A stretch of 21,234 bases of DNA. Origin: Acidithiobacillus montserratensis. Lineage in GTDB: Bacteria; Pseudomonadota; Gammaproteobacteria; Acidithiobacillales; Acidithiobacillaceae. The notes beneath the pieces are model-generated. The model ran no database searches. It was not told where the DNA came from and saw only the letters and a program-made list of their open reading frames with translations. The translations under genes were made by a program, and so were the position numbers. Positions within the stretch are counted from its first letter, which is position 1. Every line of letters begins with the position of its first letter. Shown here piece by piece: positions 7,395-14,428 of this stretch. The stretch spans positions 1-21,234 of the forward strand of contig NZ_JABBOU010000090.1 of the NCBI RefSeq assembly GCF_018853465.1, read 5' to 3'.

Positions 7395-7446
7395 TAATAA
7401 TGAATAATTCAGCATCATCATTGAGTTACTGAACCGTAAACCTCTT

Positions 7447-7476
7447 GTTATAAGATATCAATAAATAAAATGTAAA
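7447..7476 (-). promoter_or_regulatory. Candidate sigma70 promoter for tetH-doxD
   Basis: On the minus strand TTTACA (7476-7471) and TATAAC (7452-7447) are separated by 18 bases, matching five of six bases in each consensus hexamer. Transcription would start near 7440 and leave a leader of about 130 bases. The 7313-7652 intergenic stretch is otherwise very AT-rich and holds no gene. It contains TGTAA/TTACA half-sites upstream of the promoter (7471-7505), the palindrome at 7377-7394 and the htpG terminator. Confidence 0.45.
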
Positions 7477-7593
7477 AAATTGAAACAATGTTACATATTC
7501 TTACAATTTATTTTTTTGACAAATGCCAAAATAATCTGTGTTACGCTAAAAACCAGCAGTGTAATTAATTGTAAATCATGCGGGTGCACAACC

Positions 7594-7625
7594 AAAAAGC
7601 CCCCTTCTTTAGGCAAGAAGGGGGC
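7594..7625 (-). terminator. Intrinsic terminator of htpG
   Basis: Read on the minus strand, an 11-bp perfect GC-rich stem (GCCCCCTTCTT and AAGAAGGGGGC, 7625-7615 with 7609-7599) closes a five-base loop and is followed at once by five T residues (7598-7594). It lies 28 bases after the htpG stop. There is no T-run on the other strand, so it is unidirectional and insulates tetH from htpG transcription. Confidence 0.93.
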
Positions 7626-7652
7626 GTCATGCCCAGCGCAATACAAGAAGTA

Positions 7653-9548
7653 TCAGTGGGGTTGATTTGCCAGAGCCAGCATCAATTGGTTAAGGCGGGC
7701 CACAAAGCCGGCCGGGTCTTCCAGTTGGCCACCCTCAGCCAGAATGGCCTGATCCAGCAGCAGTGAGGACCACTCGGCAAAGCGGGCATCCTCTTGTTCG
7801 ATGCGCGCCAGCATCGGGTGGCCGGGGTTGATTTCCAGAGTCGGCTTGGTACTGGGAATCTCATGACCAGCCTGTTTGAGGAGTTGCTGCATATACAAGG
7901 CCATATCTCTTTCACCCAGGACAATGCAGGCCGGCGAACTGGTCAGTCGGTGGGAAACGCGTACCGCCTCGACGCGATCTCCCAGCGCATTTTTGATCCG
8001 CTCAAGCAGTCCTTCGGCGGTTTTTTCAATTTCTTCCTGAGACTTGCGTTCTTCTTCCGTTTCCATGCTGCCCAGATCCAGGGTACCCTTGGCCACAGAA
8101 GCCAGTGACTTGCCTTCAAACTCCTGTAAATGACTGGTCAGCCATTCATCCACACGATCACTGAGCAGCAGTACTTCAATGCCTTTTTTTCGCAGCAGTT
8201 CCAATTGGGGGCTGTTTTTGGCGGCAATAAAAGTATCGGCAGTAATGTAGTAGATTTTATCCTGACCTTCGCACATCCGGCCGATATAATCTGTCAGGGA
8301 AACATTCTGGATTTCGTTGTCGCTGTGGGTACTGGCAAAGCGTAATAACTTGGCAATTTGCTCGCGGTTGGCAAAATCTTCTCCCGGTCCCTCCTTGAGG
8401 ACACGCCCGAATTCGTTCCAGAAGTTTTGATATTTTTCGGGTTCCTTGTCCGCCATTTCTTCCAGCAGAGTCAAAACCCGCTTGACCGAGCCGGAACGCA
8501 TCTGGTCAATGACGCGATTGCCCTGGAGAATTTCACGGGACACGTTGAGGGGCAGGTCACTGGAATCCAGAACACCACGCACAAAGCGCAGGTAGCGAGG
8601 AAGGATCTGGTGGTCGGTGTCATCCATGATGAACACGCGCTGCACATAAAGCTTGATGCCGTGGGTCTGATTGGGTTCCCAGAGATCAAAGGGCGCCTTG
8701 CCGGGGATATATAGCAAAGAGGTATATTCCAGGCGGCCTTCCACCCGGTTATGGGCCCAGGCCAGAGGTTCGCCATAATCATGGCTGACGTACTGATAAA
8801 ACTCCTTGTATTCGGCATCGCTGATTTCGGACTTGGAGCGTTGCCAGAGCGCCGAGGCCTTGTTGATGGTTTCCCAGGTGTCGCCGGGTTGCTGATCATC
8901 CCCGGTTTTGCGCATCAGGATGGGTAGGGGAACATGGTCAGAATACTTGTTGATGATGCTGCGCAGGCGCCAGGCATTGAGAAAATCCGAACGTTCATCT
9001 TCGCGCAGATGAAGGACGATTTCGGTGCCGCGCTCTGGCAGATCCACCGTTTCGAGGGTGTAGGCGCCAGTGCCATCGGACTCCCAGCGTACCCCATGTT
9101 CGGCTTCCATGCCTGCTCTGCGGGTGCTGAGCGTCACCTGATCAGCCACAATAAACGCGGAATAAAAGCCGACACCGAATTGGCCAATCAGCTTGGCATC
9201 CTTGCTTTGGTCGCCGCTGAGGCGTTCAAAAAATTCCTTGGTGCCTGACTTGGCAATGGTGCCGATATTGGCAATGACCTCATCGCGATCCATACCGATG
9301 CCATTATCGCGGATGGTGAGCGTGCCATTTTCTGCATTGAAATCGACCTTGACGTTCAACTCACTGTCGCCGGCCATCAGGCCGGGGTCCGCTAGGGCCT
9401 CAAAACGCAGCTTGTCACAAGCGTCAGAGGCATTGGAAATCAGCTCGCGCAGAAAAATTTCCTTGTTGGAATACAGGGAGTGAATCATCAAGTGCAGTAG
9501 TTGATTGATTTCTGTTTGAAATTGCAGGGTTTCCTTGTGGGTGGTCAT
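7653..9548 (-). CDS. htpG: Hsp90-family chaperone HtpG
   Basis: Cytosolic ATP-dependent chaperone of 631 residues (E. coli HtpG has 624). The N-terminal GHKL ATPase domain is intact: [15 protein letters not shown] holds the catalytic Glu35 and Mg-binding Asn39, followed by RDNGIGMD and [11 protein letters not shown] with the mobile lid. The middle domain shows the conserved [10 protein letters not shown] and [16 protein letters not shown](I)LQ signatures, and the C-terminal dimerisation domain is complete. AAGGAG lies about five bases before the ATG. It is transcribed alone, with a sigma32-like promoter upstream and an intrinsic terminator downstream, and is divergent from the universal stress protein gene. 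Confidence 0.97.
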   Translation of the reverse strand: MTTHKETLQFQTEINQLLHLMIHSLYSNKEIFLRELISNASDACDKLRFEALADPGLMAGDSELNVKVDFNAENGTLTIRDNGIGMDRDEVIANIGTIAKSGTKEFFERLSGDQSKDAKLIGQFGVGFYSAFIVADQVTLSTRRAGMEAEHGVRWESDGTGAYTLETVDLPERGTEIVLHLREDERSDFLNAWRLRSIINKYSDHVPLPILMRKTGDDQQPGDTWETINKASALWQRSKSEISDAEYKEFYQYVSHDYGEPLAWAHNRVEGRLEYTSLLYIPGKAPFDLWEPNQTHGIKLYVQRVFIMDDTDHQILPRYLRFVRGVLDSSDLPLNVSREILQGNRVIDQMRSGSVKRVLTLLEEMADKEPEKYQNFWNEFGRVLKEGPGEDFANREQIAKLLRFASTHSDNEIQNVSLTDYIGRMCEGQDKIYYITADTFIAAKNSPQLELLRKKGIEVLLLSDRVDEWLTSHLQEFEGKSLASVAKGTLDLGSMETEEERKSQEEIEKTAEGLLERIKNALGDRVEAVRVSHRLTSSPACIVLGERDMALYMQQLLKQAGHEIPSTKPTLEINPGHPMLARIEQEDARFAEWSSLLLDQAILAEGGQLEDPAGFVARLNQLMLALANQPH

Positions 9549-9607
9549 GTTTTCTCCTTCAGAATGATCAGGTATCGAAACGGTTCTTTATCCAATAGAC
9601 AGGCTGC

Positions 9608-9636
9608 AAGTGGGGGCTGTCTCCGGGAGAATCAAG
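9608..9636 (-). promoter_or_regulatory. Candidate sigma32 heat-shock promoter for htpG
   Basis: On the minus strand CTTGATT (9636-9630) and CCCCACTT (9615-9608) are 14 bases apart. This resembles the sigma32 pattern CTTGAAA-N(11-16)-CCCCATnT and lies about 60 bases before the htpG start. The placement and the identity of the gene support it; it is untested. Confidence 0.55.
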
Positions 9637-9647
9637 ATCCTCGCTCC

Positions 9648-9676
9648 TCGACAGCTTTGGGGCCATCCTCTAATAT
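9648..9676 (+). promoter_or_regulatory. Candidate promoter for the usp-tauE operon
   Basis: TCGACA (9648-9653) and TAATAT (9671-9676) are separated by 17 bases, predicting a start near 9683 and a 25-base leader. Near-identical ten-base sequences (AATATTGCAG at 9672 and AACATTGCAG at 9691) repeat 19 bases apart across the predicted start and could be operator half-sites. Confidence 0.4.
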
Positions 9677-9707
9677 TGCAGAAATCCTTCAACATTGCAG
9701 GTGGCTT

Positions 9708-10241
9708 ATGTCCGATCCGGTGATATTGACGGCTATCGACGGGTCGCAAAATGCCCTGGTGGCCGCTGCGGTGGCTGCCCGTTTTTCCCGGCTGTTAGGG
9801 GCGCATCTCGGGTTGGTGACGGCTTTACATATTGCCAGTGATCCGCTGGGTTTTGGGGGCGCCTTATTCTCCAGCGGACTGACGGGCCGTCTTCTGGCAG
9901 AAGCCCGCCTCGAGGCGGAGAGCAATTTGCGCGCGGTAGCAGAACGCATTGCCGAACATTGCGGTATTCGGTTGCCCGAGTATTTTCTGCTGGAAGGTGC
10001 TCCGGAGCTGGAAATTCCCCGTCTGGTCCAGAGCAACCCGGAGGTCAGTATGGTGGTGCTGGGCCAGCGCGGATTTGGAACAGAAAGTAAACCCAAGGGC
10101 TTACCGCATCTGCTCGGCGGCCTGGGTGCCAAGCTGAGTCTGACTTTGTCGGTCCCGGTTTTGCTGGTTCCCCCGAATACCGATCTGGACCAGCTCTGTG
10201 CCCCGGTTTGGGATGCCGATCAGGCCAAGGGAGCACGCTAA
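9708..10241 (+). CDS. Universal stress protein (UspA family)
   Basis: Cytoplasmic alpha/beta protein of 177 residues with the Usp fold: a beta-strand start VILTAIDGSQNAL (the Asp-Gly-Ser loop near residues 9-13), a central alpha/beta body, and the C-terminal nucleotide-loop region with LGQRGFG followed by LLGGLGAKL and PVLLVPP. Compared with the usual G-x2-G-x9-G-(S/T) ATP motif there is an insertion after GQRGFG, and Gly replaces Ser/Thr, so ATP binding is uncertain. I place the start at the ATG at 9708, preceded by AGGTGG; the frame is open further upstream but would run into htpG and loses Usp similarity. The stop touches the start of the TauE-like gene, so it belongs to that operon and may sense or modulate its activity. 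Confidence 0.88.
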   Translation: MSDPVILTAIDGSQNALVAAAVAARFSRLLGAHLGLVTALHIASDPLGFGGALFSSGLTGRLLAEARLEAESNLRAVAERIAEHCGIRLPEYFLLEGAPELEIPRLVQSNPEVSMVVLGQRGFGTESKPKGLPHLLGGLGAKLSLTLSVPVLLVPPNTDLDQLCAPVWDADQAKGAR

Positions 10242-11156
10242 GTGGAGGTGTTCCTGCCCATCGCCCACATGGACGTCAATATCTGGCTGATCGTCAGCTT
10301 TGGTCTGGTAGTGGGTTTTCTGTCGGGGTTGACGGGAGTGGGAGGGGGTATCCTGATTACCCCCTTGCTGATTTTTATTGGGGTGCCGCCGCTGGTGGCC
10401 GTAGGTACGGGGGCCGCGCAAATTGTCGGGGGCTCGGCCATCGGCAGTTACGCACACTGGCGCATGGGCAATGTGGATATGCGCATGGCCTTTGTGCTCC
10501 TGGCGGGAAGCTGGACCGGCGGGTTGCTGGGCGTGCATTTGGCCCGGATTCTGGAGGCTGGAGGACACTTCAGTCTGGTGGTGACATTTCTGTACGTCAT
10601 CCTGCTGGGCTTCATCGGGACTTCCATGCTGATTGAATCGTTGCTGGCCTTGCGCCGCCCGCGTTCGGAACACCCCAAAAAGTCCCGGAATACGGACAAA
10701 TCGTTTTTGCAACGTCTGCCCGGCCAGATGGATTTTCCGGTTTCGGGTTTGCGTCTGTCTATTTTGACCCCGGTTTTGCTGGGTTTCGGCGTGGGTTTGC
10801 TCACCGCCCTAATGGGGGTCGGCGGGGGGTTTGTGATGGTCCCCATCATGTTGTATGTGCTGAAAATGCCGACCAAGGTGGTAGTGGGAACTTCTCTGTT
10901 CCAGTTGCTCTTCACGACGGCAGAAGTGGGTATTTTGCAGGCCGGAATGAATCATGCGGTAGATCCCTATCTGGCTTTGGCTCTGGTATTGGGCTCCATT
11001 TTTGGCACCCAGTTCGGGGCCCGGGCCGGAGCGCACATGCAGGGGGAACATTTGCGACTGGTGCTGGCCCTGGTGGTCGTAGGTGTAGCGATCAAGATGG
11101 GCTTGGGACTGTTTATTACGCCGACCCATATATTCAGCATGGCGCGGGTCGTGTAA
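10242..11156 (+). CDS. TauE/SafE-family anion (sulfite) exporter
   Basis: Inner-membrane protein of 304 residues with about eight hydrophobic spans in two homologous halves. Each half carries the family glycine signature: GLTGVGGGILITPLL near residue 29 and ALMGVGGGFVMVPIM near residue 188. TauE/SafE members export sulfite, sulfoacetate or similar anions, or take up such compounds; sulfite is attractive in a sulfur oxidiser but is inferred. The start is a GTG directly after the usp TAA, with AGGGAG eight bases upstream; an ATG at 10270 has no suitably placed Shine-Dalgarno. The stop overlaps the next ATG as TAATG, which indicates translational coupling to the TIGR02186-like protein. Confidence 0.9.
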   Translation: MEVFLPIAHMDVNIWLIVSFGLVVGFLSGLTGVGGGILITPLLIFIGVPPLVAVGTGAAQIVGGSAIGSYAHWRMGNVDMRMAFVLLAGSWTGGLLGVHLARILEAGGHFSLVVTFLYVILLGFIGTSMLIESLLALRRPRSEHPKKSRNTDKSFLQRLPGQMDFPVSGLRLSILTPVLLGFGVGLLTALMGVGGGFVMVPIMLYVLKMPTKVVVGTSLFQLLFTTAEVGILQAGMNHAVDPYLALALVLGSIFGTQFGARAGAHMQGEHLRLVLALVVVGVAIKMGLGLFITPTHIFSMARVV

Positions 11157-11899
11157 TGCTTTATCTGCGTCTGCTGATGTTGGTCTTCATCCCGGGCTTT
11201 GCCATGCTGGCACACGCTGCGACGCCCCTGGTGGTCGCGACCAGTACCCGACAGGTGCGGGTAACCAGTGATTTTGTCGGGGAAAATGTCCTGGTCTATG
11301 GCGCTATCTCTGGCCCTGGGCAGGTGATTGTGGTGCTGCGTTCACCCGATAGCACTGAAGCCATGCAGAAAAAAAGCCGGAGCGGACCTATCTGGCTGAA
11401 TGGTGCCAAGGTGACGGTGACAGATACTCCGGGCCTCTGGCAGAGATTATCCTCCGCACCCGTCAGGCAGCTTTTGCCGGAGGCGACCCTGCAACAACAG
11501 GGGTTGACCCGTTCTGCACTGCTGCTTCAGGCCCGTTTTGCGCCAAAACCTCAGCACCTGAATACCTGGGAGCACGCCTTTCTGGATCAAAAAACCCGCC
11601 AGCGTCAGTATCTGGTGGATCCTGCGGGGGTAGTCATCCATCAGGGTTTGTTTACGGCCAGCATTCAGTTACCCGCTGCTTTGCCTTTGGGGCATTATCA
11701 ATTGACCACTTATCTGGTCCGGCAGCAAAAAATAGTTGCCGAGGACAAACAGCAACTCGACGTAAAGCAGGTGGGTTTTCAGGCCTGGATTGCGCGTTTT
11801 GCCATCCGGAACAGCTGGCTGTATGGGGTAGTGTTGACCCTGGTTCTCGCCACCTTGGGTTTCGGGCTGGGAATCATCATGCGGCGTCGTTCTGCCTGA
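11156..11899 (+). CDS. TIGR02186-type membrane-anchored protein (Alph_Pro_TM family), function unknown
   Basis: A 247-residue protein with a Sec signal peptide (likely cut after AHA, residue 21), a periplasmic beta-rich domain of about 190 residues, and one C-terminal span (about 219-238) ending in positively charged RRRSA. The opening of the mature part, with repeated valine strands and DFVGENVLVYGAI, matches the family often found next to TauE/SafE exporters (PF09608/TIGR02186) as I remember it; the assignment is by recollection. It overlaps the exporter stop by one base and is the last gene of the operon, so a periplasmic accessory role for the exporter is plausible. It converges on the HAD gene with no obvious terminator. 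Confidence 0.8.
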   Translation: MLYLRLLMLVFIPGFAMLAHAATPLVVATSTRQVRVTSDFVGENVLVYGAISGPGQVIVVLRSPDSTEAMQKKSRSGPIWLNGAKVTVTDTPGLWQRLSSAPVRQLLPEATLQQQGLTRSALLLQARFAPKPQHLNTWEHAFLDQKTRQRQYLVDPAGVVIHQGLFTASIQLPAALPLGHYQLTTYLVRQQKIVAEDKQQLDVKQVGFQAWIARFAIRNSWLYGVVLTLVLATLGFGLGIIMRRRSA

Positions 11900-11923
11900 G
11901 TTTTGTTTTAATCCCCGGCGTAC

Positions 11924-12664
11924 TTATTCCTCGGCATGTTTCTGGGCCAGAAAAGCGACGCCATCCAGCACCTGATAAAAATCCCGGGCAAAATAGTCAG
12001 GTTGAATATCATTGTAAGACTTTGCACCTTGATTGGAGTCTATAAAAATGGTTTTCAGTCCGGCTTGCTGGGCGCCATAAATATCCCGATACATATCATT
12101 GCCCACGTAAATCGCCTGATGCGGGGCTATTTCCAATTGTTCGGCAGCCATGTGAAATAATCGAGAGTCCGGTTTGCGATAGCCGTAATCTCCAGAAATA
12201 ATGCGAATATCAAAATACTTTTTGATATTCAGGGCGCGCATTTCAGGGAGAGCAAAGCAGCGTTGGGCATCTGAAATGAGCGCCAGCTGATAGTGCTCCT
12301 GCAGGCTTTTGAGGGTTCTTTTGACACCTTCGTAGCGCTCCAGGCGGGTTCTGGAAATGCCGCGATGCAGACGTGCGAGTTCTTTGGCGAGCTTTTCCCG
12401 ACCATTGACCGGCTTGCTGTTTTCCTGAATCAGTATGGTATGCCAGATGGCTTCCACATCAATTTCCGGATAGCGTTCAGTCGATTGACGTTTGCGTTCT
12501 TTCATGACGGCAAAATAACGCTCGCGTACTTCCCGACGATTCATGAAAACCCGATGATACGTCAGATAGTGGGAAATTCCTCGATAAATCTCCTCCATAT
12601 CTTCATTGGTTTCTATATTGATCAGGGTCCCATACAGATCAAAGCAGACAGCGCGAATAGACAT
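11924..12664 (-). CDS. HAD-superfamily hydrolase (subfamily IA)
   Basis: Cytoplasmic 246-residue hydrolase with all four HAD motifs: motif I FDLYGTL (nucleophile Asp9), motif II LISDAQ, motif III YRKPDSRLF (Lys), motif IV YVGNDMYRDIYGAQ. Position +2 of motif I is Tyr11 rather than the Asp typical of phosphatases. This D-x-Y-G-T form is known from L-2-haloacid dehalogenases and some other members, so the reaction cannot be named. The cap (about residues 15-110) is helical and very basic, including KERKRQSTERYPEID. The start is the ATG at 12664 with GGAGGT nine bases upstream; that Shine-Dalgarno overlaps the TAA of the kinase-like gene. It is the last gene of a three-gene minus-strand module. 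Confidence 0.88.
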   Translation of the reverse strand: MSIRAVCFDLYGTLINIETNEDMEEIYRGISHYLTYHRVFMNRREVRERYFAVMKERKRQSTERYPEIDVEAIWHTILIQENSKPVNGREKLAKELARLHRGISRTRLERYEGVKRTLKSLQEHYQLALISDAQRCFALPEMRALNIKKYFDIRIISGDYGYRKPDSRLFHMAAEQLEIAPHQAIYVGNDMYRDIYGAQQAGLKTIFIDSNQGAKSYNDIQPDYFARDFYQVLDGVAFLAQKHAEE

Positions 12665-12671
12665 AATGAGA

Positions 12672-13670
12672 TTACCTCCGTAGTACTGAAAGGGCGGCAT
12701 GAACCAGGGCCTGACTATAACGCCAGTCCAGCCAGGAATTACGGGCAATGCGCAACAGGGTCATACCCATATAAAAAGGTACTCGGCGGGTAATGGCCGC
12801 AAATGCGGCCTGCCGATCCGGGAAATGGGTGCTGTACTCCCAGAGAAAATGGCCGATAAAAGGCTCTGCCTGCGCCGCATGATGGGTATTTCGCAAGAAA
12901 TGATGATGAATTTCTCCGGCAATCATACCCAGATCGTAGGCGCGATCTGCGCGCTTCATGCGTTCGAGATCAATGGCAATGATTTTTCGGGGATTGGCAA
13001 ATAAAAAATTGGATGGGGTCGCGTCTCCATGAATCAACACGTCCTGATCAGACCACATGGAGGAATCGTGCTGCCAGTGCTCCCGATAATGATAGGTTTC
13101 CCGTAATTGGGCATCGCTAATCCGCTGACGACGCTGGAGGCGGGCCATGATTTTATCAAAGTATGTAAACTGTTCATTAAACTGAACCTTTCCCGGTCCG
13201 GCGGTATGGTTATGTAGCTTGGCCAGAAACCAGGCCAGATCGGTCAGCCGGGCATAGAGCAGATCGGCTTGTTGTGTGGCCAGGTATTGATTCAGGATGG
13301 TCGATAAGGATTGGCCCGGACAATATTCTTCAATAACCACGCTGTTGATTTGACGGGCTATTCCCAACGCCCGGGGAATCTGAAAATGGCTTGGATTCAA
13401 GCCGATCTGGCGAAGAAAATGCAAATTCTGCCATTCATTCCAGGCCCGATCCCAGGCATGTTGTGGATCCTTGCCGGGGCGCTGAAAAAACTTGCCGATG
13501 ACTTTCTGCCGGGAGTGGCTTTCTTCATAGAGAAAGACCTCGTTGGAAGCAGGAAATTGAAATACCCGAACATGATGAATGGGCTTTTCTGATAACAGTT
13601 GCGGAAAAATGGCCTCACGCAAGTAGGCAAATAGCGGGTCCTGCCGGGCAAGGCGACCCAGATATTTCAT
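12672..13670 (-). CDS. APH-family phosphotransferase/kinase-like protein
   Basis: Cytoplasmic 332-residue protein with the aminoglycoside-phosphotransferase/choline-kinase fold. Visible are the N-lobe lysine in VIGKFF (Lys60), hinge VIEEYCPGQ, catalytic loop LIHGDATPSNFLF (Asp216, Asn221) and metal-binding Asp in AIDLERM (Asp234), followed by RAYDLGMIAGEI. The key catalytic residues are therefore intact. The substrate is unknown; family members phosphorylate sugars, choline, aminoglycosides or envelope intermediates, and resistance should not be assumed. I start it at the ATG at 13670, 31 bases after the upstream stop. A TTG at 13748 would extend it into the preceding gene with a sequence unlike the family. 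It sits between the HAD hydrolase and a membrane-anchored protein. Confidence 0.82.
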   Translation of the reverse strand: MKYLGRLARQDPLFAYLREAIFPQLLSEKPIHHVRVFQFPASNEVFLYEESHSRQKVIGKFFQRPGKDPQHAWDRAWNEWQNLHFLRQIGLNPSHFQIPRALGIARQINSVVIEEYCPGQSLSTILNQYLATQQADLLYARLTDLAWFLAKLHNHTAGPGKVQFNEQFTYFDKIMARLQRRQRISDAQLRETYHYREHWQHDSSMWSDQDVLIHGDATPSNFLFANPRKIIAIDLERMKRADRAYDLGMIAGEIHHHFLRNTHHAAQAEPFIGHFLWEYSTHFPDRQAAFAAITRRVPFYMGMTLLRIARNSWLDWRYSQALVHAALSVLRR

Positions 13671-13701
13671 GACCTCAGTTCCATTTGGCCAGTCTGATGC
13701 A

Positions 13702-14217
13702 TCATGGTGGGGGTGTCTGCAGAGCTGGATGGAGGTCAATGCGCACAATCTTCCAGCCGGGTTCCAGGCGCGCCAGGGTAGGGGCGATGTTATCCCTGAT
13801 CTGCTGGCTCAGGGTATTTTGTGCAGCTATGGAATGGTCTACCTGGTCTAATTGTGGAAAAGCCATGAAAGGATTGGCAATCAGGCTGTTGAAAAGATTT
13901 TCTGGCTGTGTCAATGAATGCCAGGGTTCATGGCCTTGCAGAACAGCTATCGGACGAATATTGAGCGCTTTTTCCCCGCCGGTTGGCGTTTGTACCATCA
14001 CGCCATAAGAACCCAGAGGAAGATATTTTTCCTCGATCCGGGGAGTGGGGGCTTTAAGATGAGCAGGTTTTTGTGGAGGCGGTGTGATGGCTTGCAAATG
14101 CAGGGGTACCGTGAGGGCAATACCAATGGCTACGGCAGCCGCAAGCAATGCAAGGATGAGCAGCCAGATCCAGCGTTTTTTTCCGGAAGTGGCAGATTTC
14201 TTTTTGCGGCGGGCCAA
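13702..14217 (-). CDS. Membrane-anchored protein of unknown function
   Basis: Not recognised. The 171-residue product opens with a lysine/arginine-rich cytoplasmic segment (MARRKKK...GKKR), then one hydrophobic helix at about residues 17-38, a proline-rich linker (TPPPQKPAHLKAPTPR), and a soluble C-terminal domain expected to face the periplasm. The tail ends in proline residues. The start is a TTG with GGAGAG about eight bases upstream; an ATG just upstream is out of frame. It heads the minus-strand module with the APH-like kinase and HAD hydrolase and is divergent from the antiporter operon. Topology resembles a small periplasmic scaffold or envelope protein, but no function can be assigned. 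Confidence 0.7.
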   Translation of the reverse strand: MARRKKKSATSGKKRWIWLLILALLAAAVAIGIALTVPLHLQAITPPPQKPAHLKAPTPRIEEKYLPLGSYGVMVQTPTGGEKALNIRPIAVLQGHEPWHSLTQPENLFNSLIANPFMAFPQLDQVDHSIAAQNTLSQQIRDNIAPTLARLEPGWKIVRIDLHPALQTPPP

Positions 14218-14428
14218 TGTCCATCTCTCCTGTATGAGCGGGCGTTTGTTCGGGACCGATAAACGTTTTGTATCACGGTCTGCGACCTGAGAACAAATAG
14301 CCTGGTGAGAAACGATCAGATGGGCTTGCCGGTCTGTGAGCGAGACTCGGCGGGTTCTCTGGTTTGGCTACTTAAGACCCGCTAAACTGCATGTCAATCT
14401 CAGTACCTGCAGCCGATTCTGGAGAAAG

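Noticed and set aside
7471..7505. TGTAA and TTACA elements upstream of tetH as a possible RsrR binding site
   Set aside because: Only a short GTTACA core resembles the A. caldus site as I remember it; the inverted-repeat arrangement is not reproduced.
7516..7544. TTGACA followed after 17 bases by TGTTAC on the plus strand, as a possible antisense or small RNA promoter
   Set aside because: The -10 element matches only three of six bases, and the only product would run into the htpG 3' end without a plus-strand terminator; the region is very AT-rich, so chance matches are likely.
9501..9707. N-terminal extension of the universal stress protein into htpG
   Set aside because: The extension overlaps the htpG start and shows no Usp similarity; the ATG at 9708 has a usable ribosome-binding site and begins the fold.
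10101..10712. Open frame of 203 codons on the minus strand across usp and the TauE-like gene
   Set aside because: It overlaps two coupled, recognisable plus-strand genes and its Gln/His-rich product looks like antisense translation.
12672..13670. Antibiotic (aminoglycoside) resistance call for the APH-fold protein
   Set aside because: The fold is shared by many metabolic kinases, and the context is a chromosomal module with a HAD hydrolase and a membrane protein, not a resistance locus.
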